A stretch of DNA of 64,000 bases from Collinsella aerofaciens (GTDB lineage Bacteria > Actinomycetota > Coriobacteriia > Coriobacteriales > Coriobacteriaceae). Both the position numbers and the translations under genes were made by a program. Of this stretch, positions 12,987-21,386 are shown in pieces (the first letter of the stretch is position 1; every line of letters begins with the position of its first letter). The stretch is from NCBI RefSeq assembly GCF_015561195.1, contig NZ_JADMSU010000004.1, positions 1 to 64,000 on the forward strand, read 5' to 3'. The notes below the pieces were generated by a model. The model did no database searches and was not told the DNA's origin. It saw only the letters and a program-made list of their open reading frames with translations.

Positions 12987-13084
12987 AAACGTCCCTAAGC
13001 GAGCAAGGTGACGTGAAAGAGGAGGGAAGCGTACTTTTGTACGCGACCGACGATTGAACGTCAGATTGCCGCTTAGGGACGTTT
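12987..13084 (-). repeat. Family F structured element at the niaR 3' end
   Basis: Perfect 15-bp outer arms (AAACGTCCCTAAGCG and CGCTTAGGGACGTTT) enclose a semi-conserved internal loop (CAAGGTGACGTGAAA opposite TTGAACGTCAGATTG) and an inner hairpin GCGTAC-TTTT-GTACGC. It ends 10 bases after the niaR stop codon. The internal loop recurs at 36470-36540 with different stems. Confidence 0.7.
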
Positions 13085-13094
13085 GCAGCATCGG

Positions 13095-13640
13095 CTACGA
13101 CAGATCGTCCTCGTAGGGCATCAGGTCTGCCAAATAGCCTTTCTCCTTGAGCATGGCCTCGATCTCGTCGAGGGTCTGTTCGTCCTCCGCCGCAATGCGA
13201 TGGAAGTGGTAGCCGCTGGTCACCGTCAGCAGCGGGAAGCTCTTGCCGCTCTCGATATCGTGCAGGTAGCGCTCAACATCGCGACGATTGCGGATGTCCA
13301 GGTCGGCCGTGATCTTACCGTACACGCGGTGATTGACGATCACGTTGAGCACGGCGCCACCGGCGTCGACGATACTCGTGAGCTCATCGCCTGCCTGCTC
13401 CACGCTGTGGCGAACCTTGACCAAGCGCGTGGGCACGGCGGGGCTGCTGGGGGCCTCCTGCAGCACATAACCACGGTTGGTCGCCACGATATCGTGCCCA
13501 TCGGCACGTAACAGGGCAATATCCTGAACCACGACCTGACGGCTCACGCTAACCTCGCGGGCAAGCGCGCTGCCCGATACGGGCTCCGTGGCTCCCTCGA
13601 GCACGGCCATGATGGCACGGCGACGCTCGCGGGCGTCCAT
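13095..13640 (-). CDS. niaR: Niacin-responsive repressor NiaR (YrxA)
   Basis: A 181-residue regulator with an N-terminal winged helix (SGSALAREVSVSRQVVVQDI, about 22-41) and a C-terminal 3H domain named for three conserved His, including the YHFHRI segment near 147. In Firmicutes NiaR binds nicotinate and represses NAD synthesis or salvage. It overlaps the nadC stop by one base (TAATG), so it is the last gene of nadA-nadB-nadC-niaR. The 44-bp palindrome over the nadA promoter is its probable operator, giving autoregulation. Confidence 0.9.
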   Translation of the reverse strand: MDARERRRAIMAVLEGATEPVSGSALAREVSVSRQVVVQDIALLRADGHDIVATNRGYVLQEAPSSPAVPTRLVKVRHSVEQAGDELTSIVDAGGAVLNVIVNHRVYGKITADLDIRNRRDVERYLHDIESGKSFPLLTVTSGYHFHRIAAEDEQTLDEIEAMLKEKGYLADLMPYEDDLS

Positions 13641-14500
13641 TATTTACCGTCCAACAGACGCAGGTGCTTAAGCGAGAGGTCGAGGATCGGCGCGGAGTGC
13701 GTCAGGGCGCCCGAGCTAATGTAGTCGACGCCCAGATCAGCCAGGGCGCGGATATTGCTGGCATCCACGTTGCCCGAGCACTCGGTCTTGGCGCGGCCGG
13801 CGATAAGCTCAATCGCGGCAGCCATGTCGTCGTGAGTCATGTTGTCGAACATGATGATATCGGCGCCGGCTTCCACGGCCTCGCGCACCATGTCCAGGTT
13901 CTCGCACTCGATCTCGACCGTCGTGGTAAACGATGCATGGGCGCGCGCCATCTCGATCGCACGCGTCACGCCGCCGGCGGCGTCGATGTGGTTGTCCTTG
14001 AGCATGACGGCCGTCGACAGGTTGTAGCGGTGGTTACTGCCGCCGCCGATCTCGACCGCCGCCTTCTCAAACACGCGCATGCCCGGCGTGGTCTTGCGTG
14101 TGTCGACAAGCACGGTCTTGGTGCCCTCGAGCGCCGCGGCCATGCTGTGCGTGTAGGTAGCGATACCGCTCATGCGCTGCAGGTAGTTGAGTGCCACGCG
14201 TTCGCCCGAAAGCAGCACGCGCACATCGCCGCGCACCTGGCCCACGTGGTCGCCGGCGTGCACCTCGTCGCCATCCGAGACATCGAACAACACGGAGCTC
14301 TGCGGATCCAGCAGCTCAAAGGTGCGGGCGAATATGTCCAGGCCGGCGATAATGCCGTCGGCCTTGGCGATGAGCTCAACGGTAGCGGGGCGCGCCGTGG
14401 GGCACACGCTCGCCGTACTCACGTCCTCAAACGTAATGTCCTCGCGCAGAGCCTGCAAAATCAGGTCATCGACGACGAGCTTCATGGTAATGGGATTCAT
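13640..14500 (-). CDS. nadC: Nicotinate-nucleotide pyrophosphorylase (quinolinate phosphoribosyltransferase)
   Basis: A 286-residue enzyme converting quinolinate and PRPP to nicotinate mononucleotide, CO2 and pyrophosphate. The N-terminal sandwich domain (about 1-115) is followed by the barrel with DTRKTTPGMRVFEKAAVEIGG, NHRYNLSTAVMLKDNH and the late SSGALTHSAP phosphate loop, all typical of NadC. GGAGGAG precedes the ATG at 14500. It starts 3 bases after nadB stops and overlaps niaR. Confidence 0.96.
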   Translation of the reverse strand: MNPITMKLVVDDLILQALREDITFEDVSTASVCPTARPATVELIAKADGIIAGLDIFARTFELLDPQSSVLFDVSDGDEVHAGDHVGQVRGDVRVLLSGERVALNYLQRMSGIATYTHSMAAALEGTKTVLVDTRKTTPGMRVFEKAAVEIGGGSNHRYNLSTAVMLKDNHIDAAGGVTRAIEMARAHASFTTTVEIECENLDMVREAVEAGADIIMFDNMTHDDMAAAIELIAGRAKTECSGNVDASNIRALADLGVDYISSGALTHSAPILDLSLKHLRLLDGK

Positions 14501-14503
14501 GGT

Positions 14504-15880
14504 CTACTCCTCCACGGCCTGCGTGCCGGCGGCACGGGCCAAATCATCGATTGCCAGGGAGTCGGCGCTCAGGGCGCGATGACGCCCGTCAAGCGCGGGC
14601 TCGCCCGCCCGCTCCACGGCGAGCGACTCGCCGGTGCGCATGCACCAGGCGGCACGGCGGCCCCAAACCAGGGACTCGAGCAGGCTGTTGGAAGCCAGGC
14701 GATTCTTGCCGTGCACGCCGTTGCAGGCCGTCTCGCCCGCGGCGTAGAGCTCGGGCATCGAGGTGCGGCCGTCCTTGTCGACCCACACGCCGCCCATAAA
14801 GTAGTGCTGCGTGGGCGTAACGGGGATGGGCTCGTCCAAGATGTCGCGGCCGTCCTCAAGGCAGCGCGCGCGAATGTTGGCAAAGTGCCCGGTCACCACG
14901 TCGCGCTCGACGGGGGCAAAGCTCAGCCACTCGTGCTCGGTGCCGTCCTGCTTCATCTGCTCACGAATAGCGGCGGCGACCACGTCGCGCGGCTGCAACT
15001 CGTCAGTAAAGCGCTCGCCGGCGGCGTTGAGCAAAATCGCGCCCTCGCCGCGGCAGCTCTCGCTGATCAGGAAGGTGCGGCCTGGCTGCGGCGAGAACAG
15101 TCCCGTGGGGTGGATCTGCACGTAGTCCAGGTGCTCCATCTTAATGCCATGCTCCTGAGCGATGTAGCAGGCATCGCCCGTGAGCTGCGGATAGTTGGTC
15201 GAGTGGTCGTATACGCCGCCGATGCCGCCCGTTGCCCACAGCGTGTGACGGGCACGGATCTTAAACGGCTCGCCGGCATGCGCGCCCTCGGCGGCATTTA
15301 CCAGCTCGTCGGCGGGACGAACCGAGTTGTCCTCGTCCACGGGAACGGCGACGACACCGGTGCACACCGTGGCGCCGTCACGCTCGCCCGTCAGGATGTC
15401 GGTCATGGCCACGTGTTCCAGAATCTGCACGTTGTCCAGTTTGCGGACGGCCTGAAGCAGCTTGGTCGTAATCTCCTTGCCGGTGATATCGGCATGGAAG
15501 GCGATGCGCGGACGGCTGTGCGCGCCCTCGCGGGTAAAGTCGAGGCTGCCGTCGGCCTTGCGCTCAAAGTCCACGCCCATCGCCAGCAGATCGTTGATGA
15601 CCGAGCGGCTCGAGCGGATCATGATGTCGACGCTCTCGCGGCGGTTCTCGTAGTGGCCGGCGTGCATGGTGTCCTCAAAGAAGGCATCGTAGTCCGAGCC
15701 CTCGGGCAGCACGCAAATGCCGCCCTGCGCGAGCATCGAATCGCACTCGTCGACAGCGCCCTTGGAGAGCATGATCACGCGCATGCTCGTCGGCAGGTTG
15801 AGAGCCGCATACAGGCCCGCTACGCCGCAGCCGGCAATAACGACGTCGCACTCCATATCGTGGTATTGCTTGGTTTCCAC
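14504..15880 (-). CDS. nadB: L-aspartate oxidase, short C-terminal domain
   Basis: A 458-residue FAD enzyme oxidising L-aspartate to iminoaspartate, the substrate of NadA. It shows the FAD loop VVIAGCGVAGLYAAL, FTREGAHSRPRI, YVQIHPTG, SESCRGEGAIL, TQHYFMGGV and NRLASNSLLE, which contain the catalytic His and Arg positions of NadB. After SNSLLE only about 60 residues remain, against about 140 in E. coli, so the C-terminal helical domain is reduced. The start is GTG at 15880, which has AAGGGAGAGG 6 bases upstream; an upstream ATG (MSHSRERIP) would overlap that site. Confidence 0.92.
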   Translation of the reverse strand: METKQYHDMECDVVIAGCGVAGLYAALNLPTSMRVIMLSKGAVDECDSMLAQGGICVLPEGSDYDAFFEDTMHAGHYENRRESVDIMIRSSRSVINDLLAMGVDFERKADGSLDFTREGAHSRPRIAFHADITGKEITTKLLQAVRKLDNVQILEHVAMTDILTGERDGATVCTGVVAVPVDEDNSVRPADELVNAAEGAHAGEPFKIRARHTLWATGGIGGVYDHSTNYPQLTGDACYIAQEHGIKMEHLDYVQIHPTGLFSPQPGRTFLISESCRGEGAILLNAAGERFTDELQPRDVVAAAIREQMKQDGTEHEWLSFAPVERDVVTGHFANIRARCLEDGRDILDEPIPVTPTQHYFMGGVWVDKDGRTSMPELYAAGETACNGVHGKNRLASNSLLESLVWGRRAAWCMRTGESLAVERAGEPALDGRHRALSADSLAIDDLARAAGTQAVEE

Positions 15881-15935
15881 AGGAATCCTCTCCCTTGAAT
15901 GTGACATAAGGGACCGTCCCTCATGCCGCATTGTT

Positions 15936-16961
15936 CTAGCGCGCTGCGTACTCGAGCATGCGGTCGAGCGTGAGCTTGGCCTGATCGGCGGCCTCGTCCG
16001 ACACGCCGATCTGCACCTCGCCCTCGCCCGTCTCCAGGCAGCGCACGAGCTTTTCGAGCGTGATGAGATCCATGTTGACGCAGGTGGGCTGCACCGCGGG
16101 GAAGTAGAACTTCTTGCCGGTGCCCTGGCAGCGGCGCTCGAGCTCGTAGAGCACGCCACGGACCGTCACGATAATGAACTCGCTCGCGTCGGACTCCTCG
16201 GCGTACTTGATGATGCCGGCGGTGGAGCCGATGTAGTCGGCCTCGGCCAAGACGTCGGCCTTGCACTCAGGATGCGCCAGCACGAGCGCGTCGGGGTGGG
16301 CCTCCGTCGCGTCGACGATCTGCTCGACGGTGATGATGTGATGGCGCGGGCAGTAGCCGTTGTTGAGAATGACGTGCTTTTGCGGCACCTGCTCGGCTAC
16401 GAAGCGGCCGAGGTTTTGGTCGGGAATGAACAGGATATGCTGCTGCGGCAGCTCGGACACGATCTTGACGGCGTTGGAGCTGGTGACGCACACGTCGCTC
16501 CAGCTCTTGATCTCGACCGTGGAGTTGACGTAGCAGACCACGGCCAGGTCGTCGCCGTACTCGGCGCGCGCCGCGTCGACCGTCTCGCGCTTGACCATAT
16601 GAGCCATGGGGCAGTCCGCACCCGGCTCGGGCAGCAGCACGGTCTTGGTGGGGTTGAGCAGCTTGGCGCTCTCGCCCATAAACTCCACGCCGCACAGCAC
16701 GATGGTCTGCTGCGGCAGGCTCTTGGCGAGCTTTGCCAGGTAAAAGCTGTCGCCGACGTAATCGGCCACAGCCTGGACCTCGGGCGCCACGTAATAGTGC
16801 GCCAGGATTACCGCGTCGCGTTGGGTTTTAAGTTGCTGAATGGCCTCGACGAGCTCTGCGGGCACCAATGCCGCGCGCTCCGTTGCCGTCGTTGCCGATG
16901 CCAGGCCGGCCGCAATGTCGCGTGCAAGCTCCGATGCATCCATGTTCGCGCTCTGTGCCAT
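15936..16961 (-). CDS. nadA: Quinolinate synthase
   Basis: A 341-residue [4Fe-4S] enzyme condensing iminoaspartate with dihydroxyacetone phosphate to quinolinate. The three cluster cysteines can be placed in VLCGVEFMGESAKLL, LAHPECKADV and PTCVNMDL. The HYYVAPEVQ segment near the N-terminus is also typical. The start is ATG at 16961 with GAGAGG upstream; the TTG three bases earlier is less likely. It is the first gene of the operon, 55 bases ahead of nadB, directly behind the NiaR-type palindrome. Confidence 0.96.
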   Translation of the reverse strand: MAQSANMDASELARDIAAGLASATTATERAALVPAELVEAIQQLKTQRDAVILAHYYVAPEVQAVADYVGDSFYLAKLAKSLPQQTIVLCGVEFMGESAKLLNPTKTVLLPEPGADCPMAHMVKRETVDAARAEYGDDLAVVCYVNSTVEIKSWSDVCVTSSNAVKIVSELPQQHILFIPDQNLGRFVAEQVPQKHVILNNGYCPRHHIITVEQIVDATEAHPDALVLAHPECKADVLAEADYIGSTAGIIKYAEESDASEFIIVTVRGVLYELERRCQGTGKKFYFPAVQPTCVNMDLITLEKLVRCLETGEGEVQIGVSDEAADQAKLTLDRMLEYAAR

Positions 16962-16996
16962 CAAGGCCCCTCTCTTTTGGCGAATCTTGGGGCTTT

Positions 16997-17046
16997 AGTA
17001 TGACACCTAGGTTTACAGCTGACAAGACAGCTGTAAACCTAGGTGT
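16997..17046 (-). promoter_or_regulatory. nadA promoter with NiaR-type operator
   Basis: A perfect palindrome of 19-bp arms with a 6-base loop fills 17003-17046 (arm ACACCTAGGTTTACAGCTG). On the minus strand TTGTCA at 17020-17025 and CATACT at 16997-17002 are 17 bases apart, so the palindrome covers the -35 and the whole spacer. That geometry fits repression by NiaR, encoded at the end of this operon. Confidence 0.75.
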
Positions 17047-17253
17047 AAAGTTGAAATAAAGATTCAATCATGCGGCAGGTCCATTTTCGAACTGGCAAGC
17101 TGAGGATAGCCGAGCTCTCGATAGCGCAGGAGGCATCTTTCGCCACCGCAATACCGCTCGGCGCGAGTTGCACGCCTTGGGGCACGAACGGGCGCTCCCC
17201 CGCGAGTGGTCCGCGCCCAATGTGGCAAAATCGAACTACTAAGGGGGCTCAGA

Positions 17254-17976
17254 ATGCTCAAGATTATTGCCTGCGACGACGACGTCGCTTTTCTAGATAG
17301 ACTGCACCGGATGATCGACCGTTGGTCGACCGAGACGGGCACGGCGGTCGATGTTGCGCTCGTCACGCGCGGCGAGGACCTGCTGGCGCGCCATTCCGCG
17401 TCGCGCGCCGACATCATCCTGCTCGACATGATCATGCCACTCGTCAACGGCATGGACACCGCACGCGAATTGCGCCAGGCCGACACCGCCGTGCGCCTGG
17501 TGTTCCTTACCTCGTCGCCCGAGTTTGCACTGGAGTCCTACGAGGTCCGCGCCTTCGACTATCTGCTCAAGCCCGTGACTTACGAACGCCTGGCGCAGTT
17601 ACTCGACGAACTTTCGAGCATGCGCCCGGCGGCAACCGACGAGCTCGTGATCAAAACGTCCTTTGGCTACCACGCCCTGCGCCTGTCCGACATCGAATAT
17701 GCCGAGGCGCGCAACAAGCACGTGGTCTTCCACCTGCGCGACGGACGCGATATCGAGGCACTCGAGTCGTTCCGCAGCGTCGAGGACCGTTTGGCGCAAA
17801 ATGCCACCTTCTTTAAATGCCACCGTAGCTACCAGGTCAACTTGCGCAACATCGACCACTTCGATCGCACGGACATCGTCATGCGCTCCGGCGTGTGCAT
17901 TCCGCTGTCGCGCAGCAGCAAGCAGGGGTTCCAAGACGCCTACTTTGCGGTGCGCTTCGAGGGCGGGAGGCGCTGA
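17254..17976 (+). CDS. LytTR-family response regulator
   Basis: A 240-residue two-component regulator of the AgrA/ComE type. The receiver domain (1-120) has the acidic pocket CDDD, the phospho-acceptor in ILLDMIMPLVNG and the lysine in FDYLLKPVTYE. The LytTR DNA-binding domain (about 135-235) includes the segment FFKCHRSYQVNLRNID. The start is ATG at 17254, preceded by AAGGGGG. Its stop overlaps the start of the kinase gene (TGATG), so they form a cognate pair. No peptide signal gene was recognised nearby, so the stimulus is unknown. Confidence 0.93.
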   Translation: MLKIIACDDDVAFLDRLHRMIDRWSTETGTAVDVALVTRGEDLLARHSASRADIILLDMIMPLVNGMDTARELRQADTAVRLVFLTSSPEFALESYEVRAFDYLLKPVTYERLAQLLDELSSMRPAATDELVIKTSFGYHALRLSDIEYAEARNKHVVFHLRDGRDIEALESFRSVEDRLAQNATFFKCHRSYQVNLRNIDHFDRTDIVMRSGVCIPLSRSSKQGFQDAYFAVRFEGGRR

Positions 17977-19253
17977 TGATCTCCTCGGTCGAAATGGTCC
18001 TTTGGGCAATCCACCACGCCACAACGCTACTCTTTGGCGTCTTTGCTTCGGCGGCGCTGTGCGGTATCGAAATCAATCGACGCCATGCACTCGAGTTGGT
18101 GGGGGTCGGAGCCGCAACCGGCGCTGCCTTTTCGATCGCCAATGTCGTTGGCGGAGAGCTTTTTGCCCGTCAGGTCTATCCGCTCGTCGTGCACTTGCCG
18201 CTTACCGTCTACCTATGCGCGCGCTACCACTTGAGTCCGCTGCTCGCGACGTTGGGCGTCACCAGCGCCTATCTGAGCTGTCAGTTCAGCAACTGGATGG
18301 GCATCGCCGCCTTTGCCGCAACCGATTCGCAGATCGCGTACTATCTGGCGCGCATCGCGACCACGCTCGGCGTCTTTGCCGTCCTGCTGCATTGGGCCGG
18401 CGACATTGGACCCCGCCTGGCGATTAAAAGCCCCACCGAGCTGGGCATCCTTTTAATCCTGCCGCTCGTCTATTACATCTTTGACTACGCCACCAACGTC
18501 TACACCACGCTGTTCCACTCGGGCTCGGTGGTGACAGTTGAGTTTTTGGCATTTGCGCTCTGTGCCTTCTATCTTATGTTTCTTGCCGTTTACCTGCGCG
18601 AATACGAAGAAAAGGAAACAGCCGAGCGAGAGCGTTGGATGCTCGAAACCCGCGACAGCGCCGCCATCAAAGAGCTCGAGGCTTGGCGTCAATCTGGGCG
18701 CGAGCTGTCGGTTCTTCGCCATGATATGCGCCACTTCCTACGCGGCCTGGCCACTTTAATTGAGGAGGGCCACACCGACGAGGCGCTCAAACGCATCGAT
18801 GAGCTCTGCGAAGCCGGCGACCGCACCGCCGTACGCCGCTTCTGTGCCAACGAGACCGTAAACATTGCGCTTTCGTCATTTAACTCGGATATCAATAGAA
18901 ACGGCATTACCGCCAACTTGCGCGCCGCCGTACCCGAAACGATCCACGTAGGTGACGCCGACCTGTTTAGCGTGCTCTCAAATGCCTTGGAAAACGCTAT
19001 CACCGCCGCAAGCGCCGCACCCCAAGGAAAGCGATTCGTCGACTTTGACCTGCGATTTGAGGACGGCCAGCTGCTGCTGTTAGTTTCCAACACGTTTGAC
19101 CGCGCACCGCGCATGGTCGACGGCATGCCCGTGACCCGGCATGCGGGCCACGGCTTTGGCACCAAGAGCATCAAACTTGCCGTGGAGCGCATGAACGGCA
19201 ACTGCCAGTTCCGCATTAACGGCGATCGGTTTGAGCTGCGCGCTGTGATGTAA
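17976..19253 (+). CDS. GHKL sensor histidine kinase (AgrC-like)
   Basis: A 425-residue sensor kinase. The first about 220 residues hold six hydrophobic segments, then a helical region leads to the phospho-acceptor LSVLRHDMRHFLRGL. The ATP domain has the N-box LFSVLSNALENAI and G-box GHGFGTKSI and lacks a separate HisKA domain, as in AgrC-type kinases. It is translationally coupled to the LytTR regulator it should phosphorylate. The start is the ATG overlapping the regulator's stop. Confidence 0.92.
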   Translation: MISSVEMVLWAIHHATTLLFGVFASAALCGIEINRRHALELVGVGAATGAAFSIANVVGGELFARQVYPLVVHLPLTVYLCARYHLSPLLATLGVTSAYLSCQFSNWMGIAAFAATDSQIAYYLARIATTLGVFAVLLHWAGDIGPRLAIKSPTELGILLILPLVYYIFDYATNVYTTLFHSGSVVTVEFLAFALCAFYLMFLAVYLREYEEKETAERERWMLETRDSAAIKELEAWRQSGRELSVLRHDMRHFLRGLATLIEEGHTDEALKRIDELCEAGDRTAVRRFCANETVNIALSSFNSDINRNGITANLRAAVPETIHVGDADLFSVLSNALENAITAASAAPQGKRFVDFDLRFEDGQLLLLVSNTFDRAPRMVDGMPVTRHAGHGFGTKSIKLAVERMNGNCQFRINGDRFELRAVM

Positions 19254-19327
19254 GGGCGCGGGCGCGACGGATTTGCGTTCCGCGGGTACGGCTCGCCCGC
19301 TCGGGGTCGTTTGTCGACGCGGGCTCG

Positions 19328-19903
19328 CTACAGCGGCGCGGCCGCCGGGGTCAGCTGCTTGATGTAGGCCCACATGCGCTGCTTGGCCGCCTTGTCGGTC
19401 AGCGCCGCCTCAAAGCCATCGAGCGCGAGCACGCGACGGCCCTGCACATGGGCGACCAGGCCGGGCTTGAGCATGGCGGTGTCGAAGTCATCGATCGCCA
19501 CGAGCATATCGGCGTAGGTCTCGCGCATGGCGTCAGCCGCGTTGTTGTCGAGCAGTAGCACCGCCTCGGGGTCCAAGGCCTCAAGCGCCTCGCGGAACAG
19601 TTCGCACGGCAGAGTCTCGCCCACCGCGACCGCTCCGTCGCCTGTGCCGGCGACGCTTGCCAGCACGCAAAAATCCTCGGGCGCGTAGCCGATGGCCCCA
19701 AGCGCCTTGCGCAACGCCGCGCCATCCGGGCCGGCGGCAAGCTCGCCACCCGAACGCTCGGCCTCGTCCAAATCGCCTTTGACCAGCACGATCGGCGAGC
19801 ACGCGTTGCCCACGATGCGCACGCCACGGACCGCAAGCGATGTGAGCTCCTGCTCGGCCGCCTGGGCGATGGCTTCTTTTTTCTGGCTTTGTGACGTGGA
19901 CAT
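19328..19903 (-). CDS. Uncharacterised protein, degenerate uracil-DNA-glycosylase-like fold
   Basis: A 191-residue protein. The stretch PIVLVKGDLDEAERSGGELA, GPDGAALRKALGAIGYAPED and LDPEAVLLLDNNAADAM (about 37-126) follows the order of family 4/5 uracil-DNA glycosylases (IVFVGEAPG, PFVGRSG, LLDKMLEAIG, and a late strand plus LG.A motif). The glycine-rich catalytic loop and the iron-sulfur cysteines are missing, so glycosylase activity is unlikely. The start is at 19903 (GGAGAG upstream). It stands alone between convergent and divergent neighbours. The fold assignment is my inference from motif order only. Confidence 0.55.
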   Translation of the reverse strand: MSTSQSQKKEAIAQAAEQELTSLAVRGVRIVGNACSPIVLVKGDLDEAERSGGELAAGPDGAALRKALGAIGYAPEDFCVLASVAGTGDGAVAVGETLPCELFREALEALDPEAVLLLDNNAADAMRETYADMLVAIDDFDTAMLKPGLVAHVQGRRVLALDGFEAALTDKAAKQRMWAYIKQLTPAAAPL

Positions 19904-20039
19904 GCGCTCTCCAATCGTTTGCGTGCCCACCATTATATAAAAGAGCCGCCCGCGAGTGGTTGCTTTACGGGAGGCTGGGTATAAGCACGGTCGTACTGAG
20001 TTTTACGCGGCCGAGCCGCGTCGCATTATGGAGGTCACC

Positions 20040-20360
20040 ATGGCTGACATTAATCAGATTACCCCCGAGAACTTCGATTCTATCGTTAACGACAGCCTGC
20101 CCGTGCTGGTCGATTTTTGGGCACCGTGGTGCGGGCCCTGTCGATCCCTCTCGCCCATCGTTGACGAGGTTGCCGATGAGCTGGCGGGCAAGCTTGCCGT
20201 TGCCAAATGCAACGTCGACGACAACCAGGACCTGGCCATGAAGTATGGCGTCATGAGCATCCCCACGCTGATTGTGTTTAAGAACGGCGAGGAGATTGAC
20301 CGCTCGGTTGGCGCTCTGCCCAAGGCGAGGCTGCAGGCACTGCTGGAGAAGCATCTGTAA
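20040..20360 (+). CDS. trxA: Thioredoxin
   Basis: A 106-residue thioredoxin with the active site WAPWCGPCRSLSP (about 29-41) and the cis-proline segment MSIPTLIVFKNGE. It reduces protein disulfides in the cytoplasm, taking electrons from thioredoxin reductase, which is not in this window. The start is ATG at 20040, with GGAGGT 5 bases upstream. It is monocistronic, with a hairpin terminator 110 bases later. Confidence 0.96.
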   Translation: MADINQITPENFDSIVNDSLPVLVDFWAPWCGPCRSLSPIVDEVADELAGKLAVAKCNVDDNQDLAMKYGVMSIPTLIVFKNGEEIDRSVGALPKARLQALLEKHL

Positions 20361-20471
20361 TACGCTTGTTACTTACCCGCCGTCCATGAGCGGTTTTGCA
20401 CCGCTCGCCGGACTGCCGGGTGCGGCGCGTGCGACCACGGATAGTATGGTAGTTACAAACAGCCCCCAGTG

Positions 20472-20508
20472 AACGGGTGCGGGTCAGACGGACTCGCACC
20501 CGTTTTCT
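20472..20508 (+). terminator. Terminator after the thioredoxin gene
   Basis: AACGGGTGCG pairs with CGCACCCGTT around a GGGTC/GACTC-containing centre, followed by TTCTT. It separates trxA from the nickel/hydrogenase operon. Nothing else coding is seen in 20361-20581. Confidence 0.75.
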
Positions 20509-20581
20509 TATGCAGCTGCGCACAGAGTGGGCGTAGTAAAATCTGAACCACTGGATTACCGCCTACACTTGGAGATTTCCC

Positions 20582-20830
20582 ATGCATGATGTTGGAATGA
20601 ACATGAGCCAGCTTGCCATGAGCGTCAAGCAGGTCGACGACACCATCGAGCTCGCTCACGAGTGGAGCCATCAGCTGCTGCATGCGACCGAGAATTTTGA
20701 CATGGAGCGCATCAGCGCCAAGCTCGAGGCAGCCATGGCCGCGCTGCACGAGGCCCACGACGCACTCGAGGGCTACGAAGAGGCCATCGAGGCCGACCAC
20801 AACTCCGCCGGCTCCGTGAAGCTGGTGTAA
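20582..20830 (+). CDS. Small helical His-containing protein preceding nikR
   Basis: An 82-residue protein of unknown function. It is predicted mostly helical, with an amphipathic or coiled-coil pattern (about 10-70) and seven His, including MHDVG, HEWSHQLLH and HEAHDALEG. No known domain is recognised. GGAGA precedes the ATG. Only one base separates it from nikR, so it is the first gene of the nickel/hydrogenase-maturation operon. The His content and the context suggest metal handling or a NikR/Hyp partner; that is inference. Confidence 0.65.
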   Translation: MHDVGMNMSQLAMSVKQVDDTIELAHEWSHQLLHATENFDMERISAKLEAAMAALHEAHDALEGYEEAIEADHNSAGSVKLV

Positions 20831-20831
20831 C

Positions 20832-21344
20832 GTGGCCGAACACGAGCACGGCTGCGGGTACGAGCACGAGCATCCGCACGGGGCGGACGGTGACGCGGGC
20901 TGCCACTGTAGTGGTTCCGGCTCCGAGCTGGTCCGCTTTTCGGTTACCGCACCGGACGACCTGCTGCGCCGTTTTGACGAACAGATCGCGCGCCGCGGCG
21001 ACGTGGCCAACCGCTCCGAGGCCGTGCGCGACCTGATTCGCGCCTCGATCGCCAAGGAGCAGATGCGCACGCCCGATGAGCATGTTATCGGGTCGCTCAC
21101 CATGATCTACGACCACCATACCGGCGACCTGACGCGCCGTCTGGACGAAGTGCAGCACGACTACACCGACGAAATCGTATCGACCATGCACGTGCATCTG
21201 GATCACCACAACTGCTTGGAGATTCTGGCGCTCAAGGGTCGCGGCGAGCGCGTCTACGAACTAGCCGACCGCCTGCTGGGCCTGCGCGGCGTTAAGCACG
21301 GCGAGCTCACGTGCGCCGCCACCAAGCAGAGCCTGGGGCTGTAG
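20832..21344 (+). CDS. nikR: Nickel-responsive regulator NikR
   Basis: A 170-residue regulator starting at GTG. The ribbon-helix-helix domain (about 33-75, LVRFSVTAPDDLLRRFDEQI) is followed by an ACT-type nickel domain. The four square-planar nickel ligands of E. coli NikR align with His109, His120, His122 and Cys128 (VQHD, MHVHLDHHNC). A 30-residue N-terminal extension rich in His and Cys (EHEHGCGYEHEHPHG, then CHC) is absent from E. coli NikR and could bind more metal. It is cotranscribed with hyp genes. Confidence 0.93.
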   Translation: MAEHEHGCGYEHEHPHGADGDAGCHCSGSGSELVRFSVTAPDDLLRRFDEQIARRGDVANRSEAVRDLIRASIAKEQMRTPDEHVIGSLTMIYDHHTGDLTRRLDEVQHDYTDEIVSTMHVHLDHHNCLEILALKGRGERVYELADRLLGLRGVKHGELTCAATKQSLGL

Positions 21345-21386
21345 CGCACCTGTCCCTATTTGGTCGGTTTTGATGAGGGGTGTCGC

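Noticed and set aside
13664-15898. Plus-strand open frame of 744 codons across nadC and nadB
   Set aside because: It spans two well-supported genes on the other strand and shows no protein family.
15881-16159. N-terminal extension of nadB
   Set aside because: The frame is open but lies over nadA, and the added residues are Arg/Ser-rich with no homology. A GTG with a strong ribosome site at 15880 gives the natural FAD-domain start.
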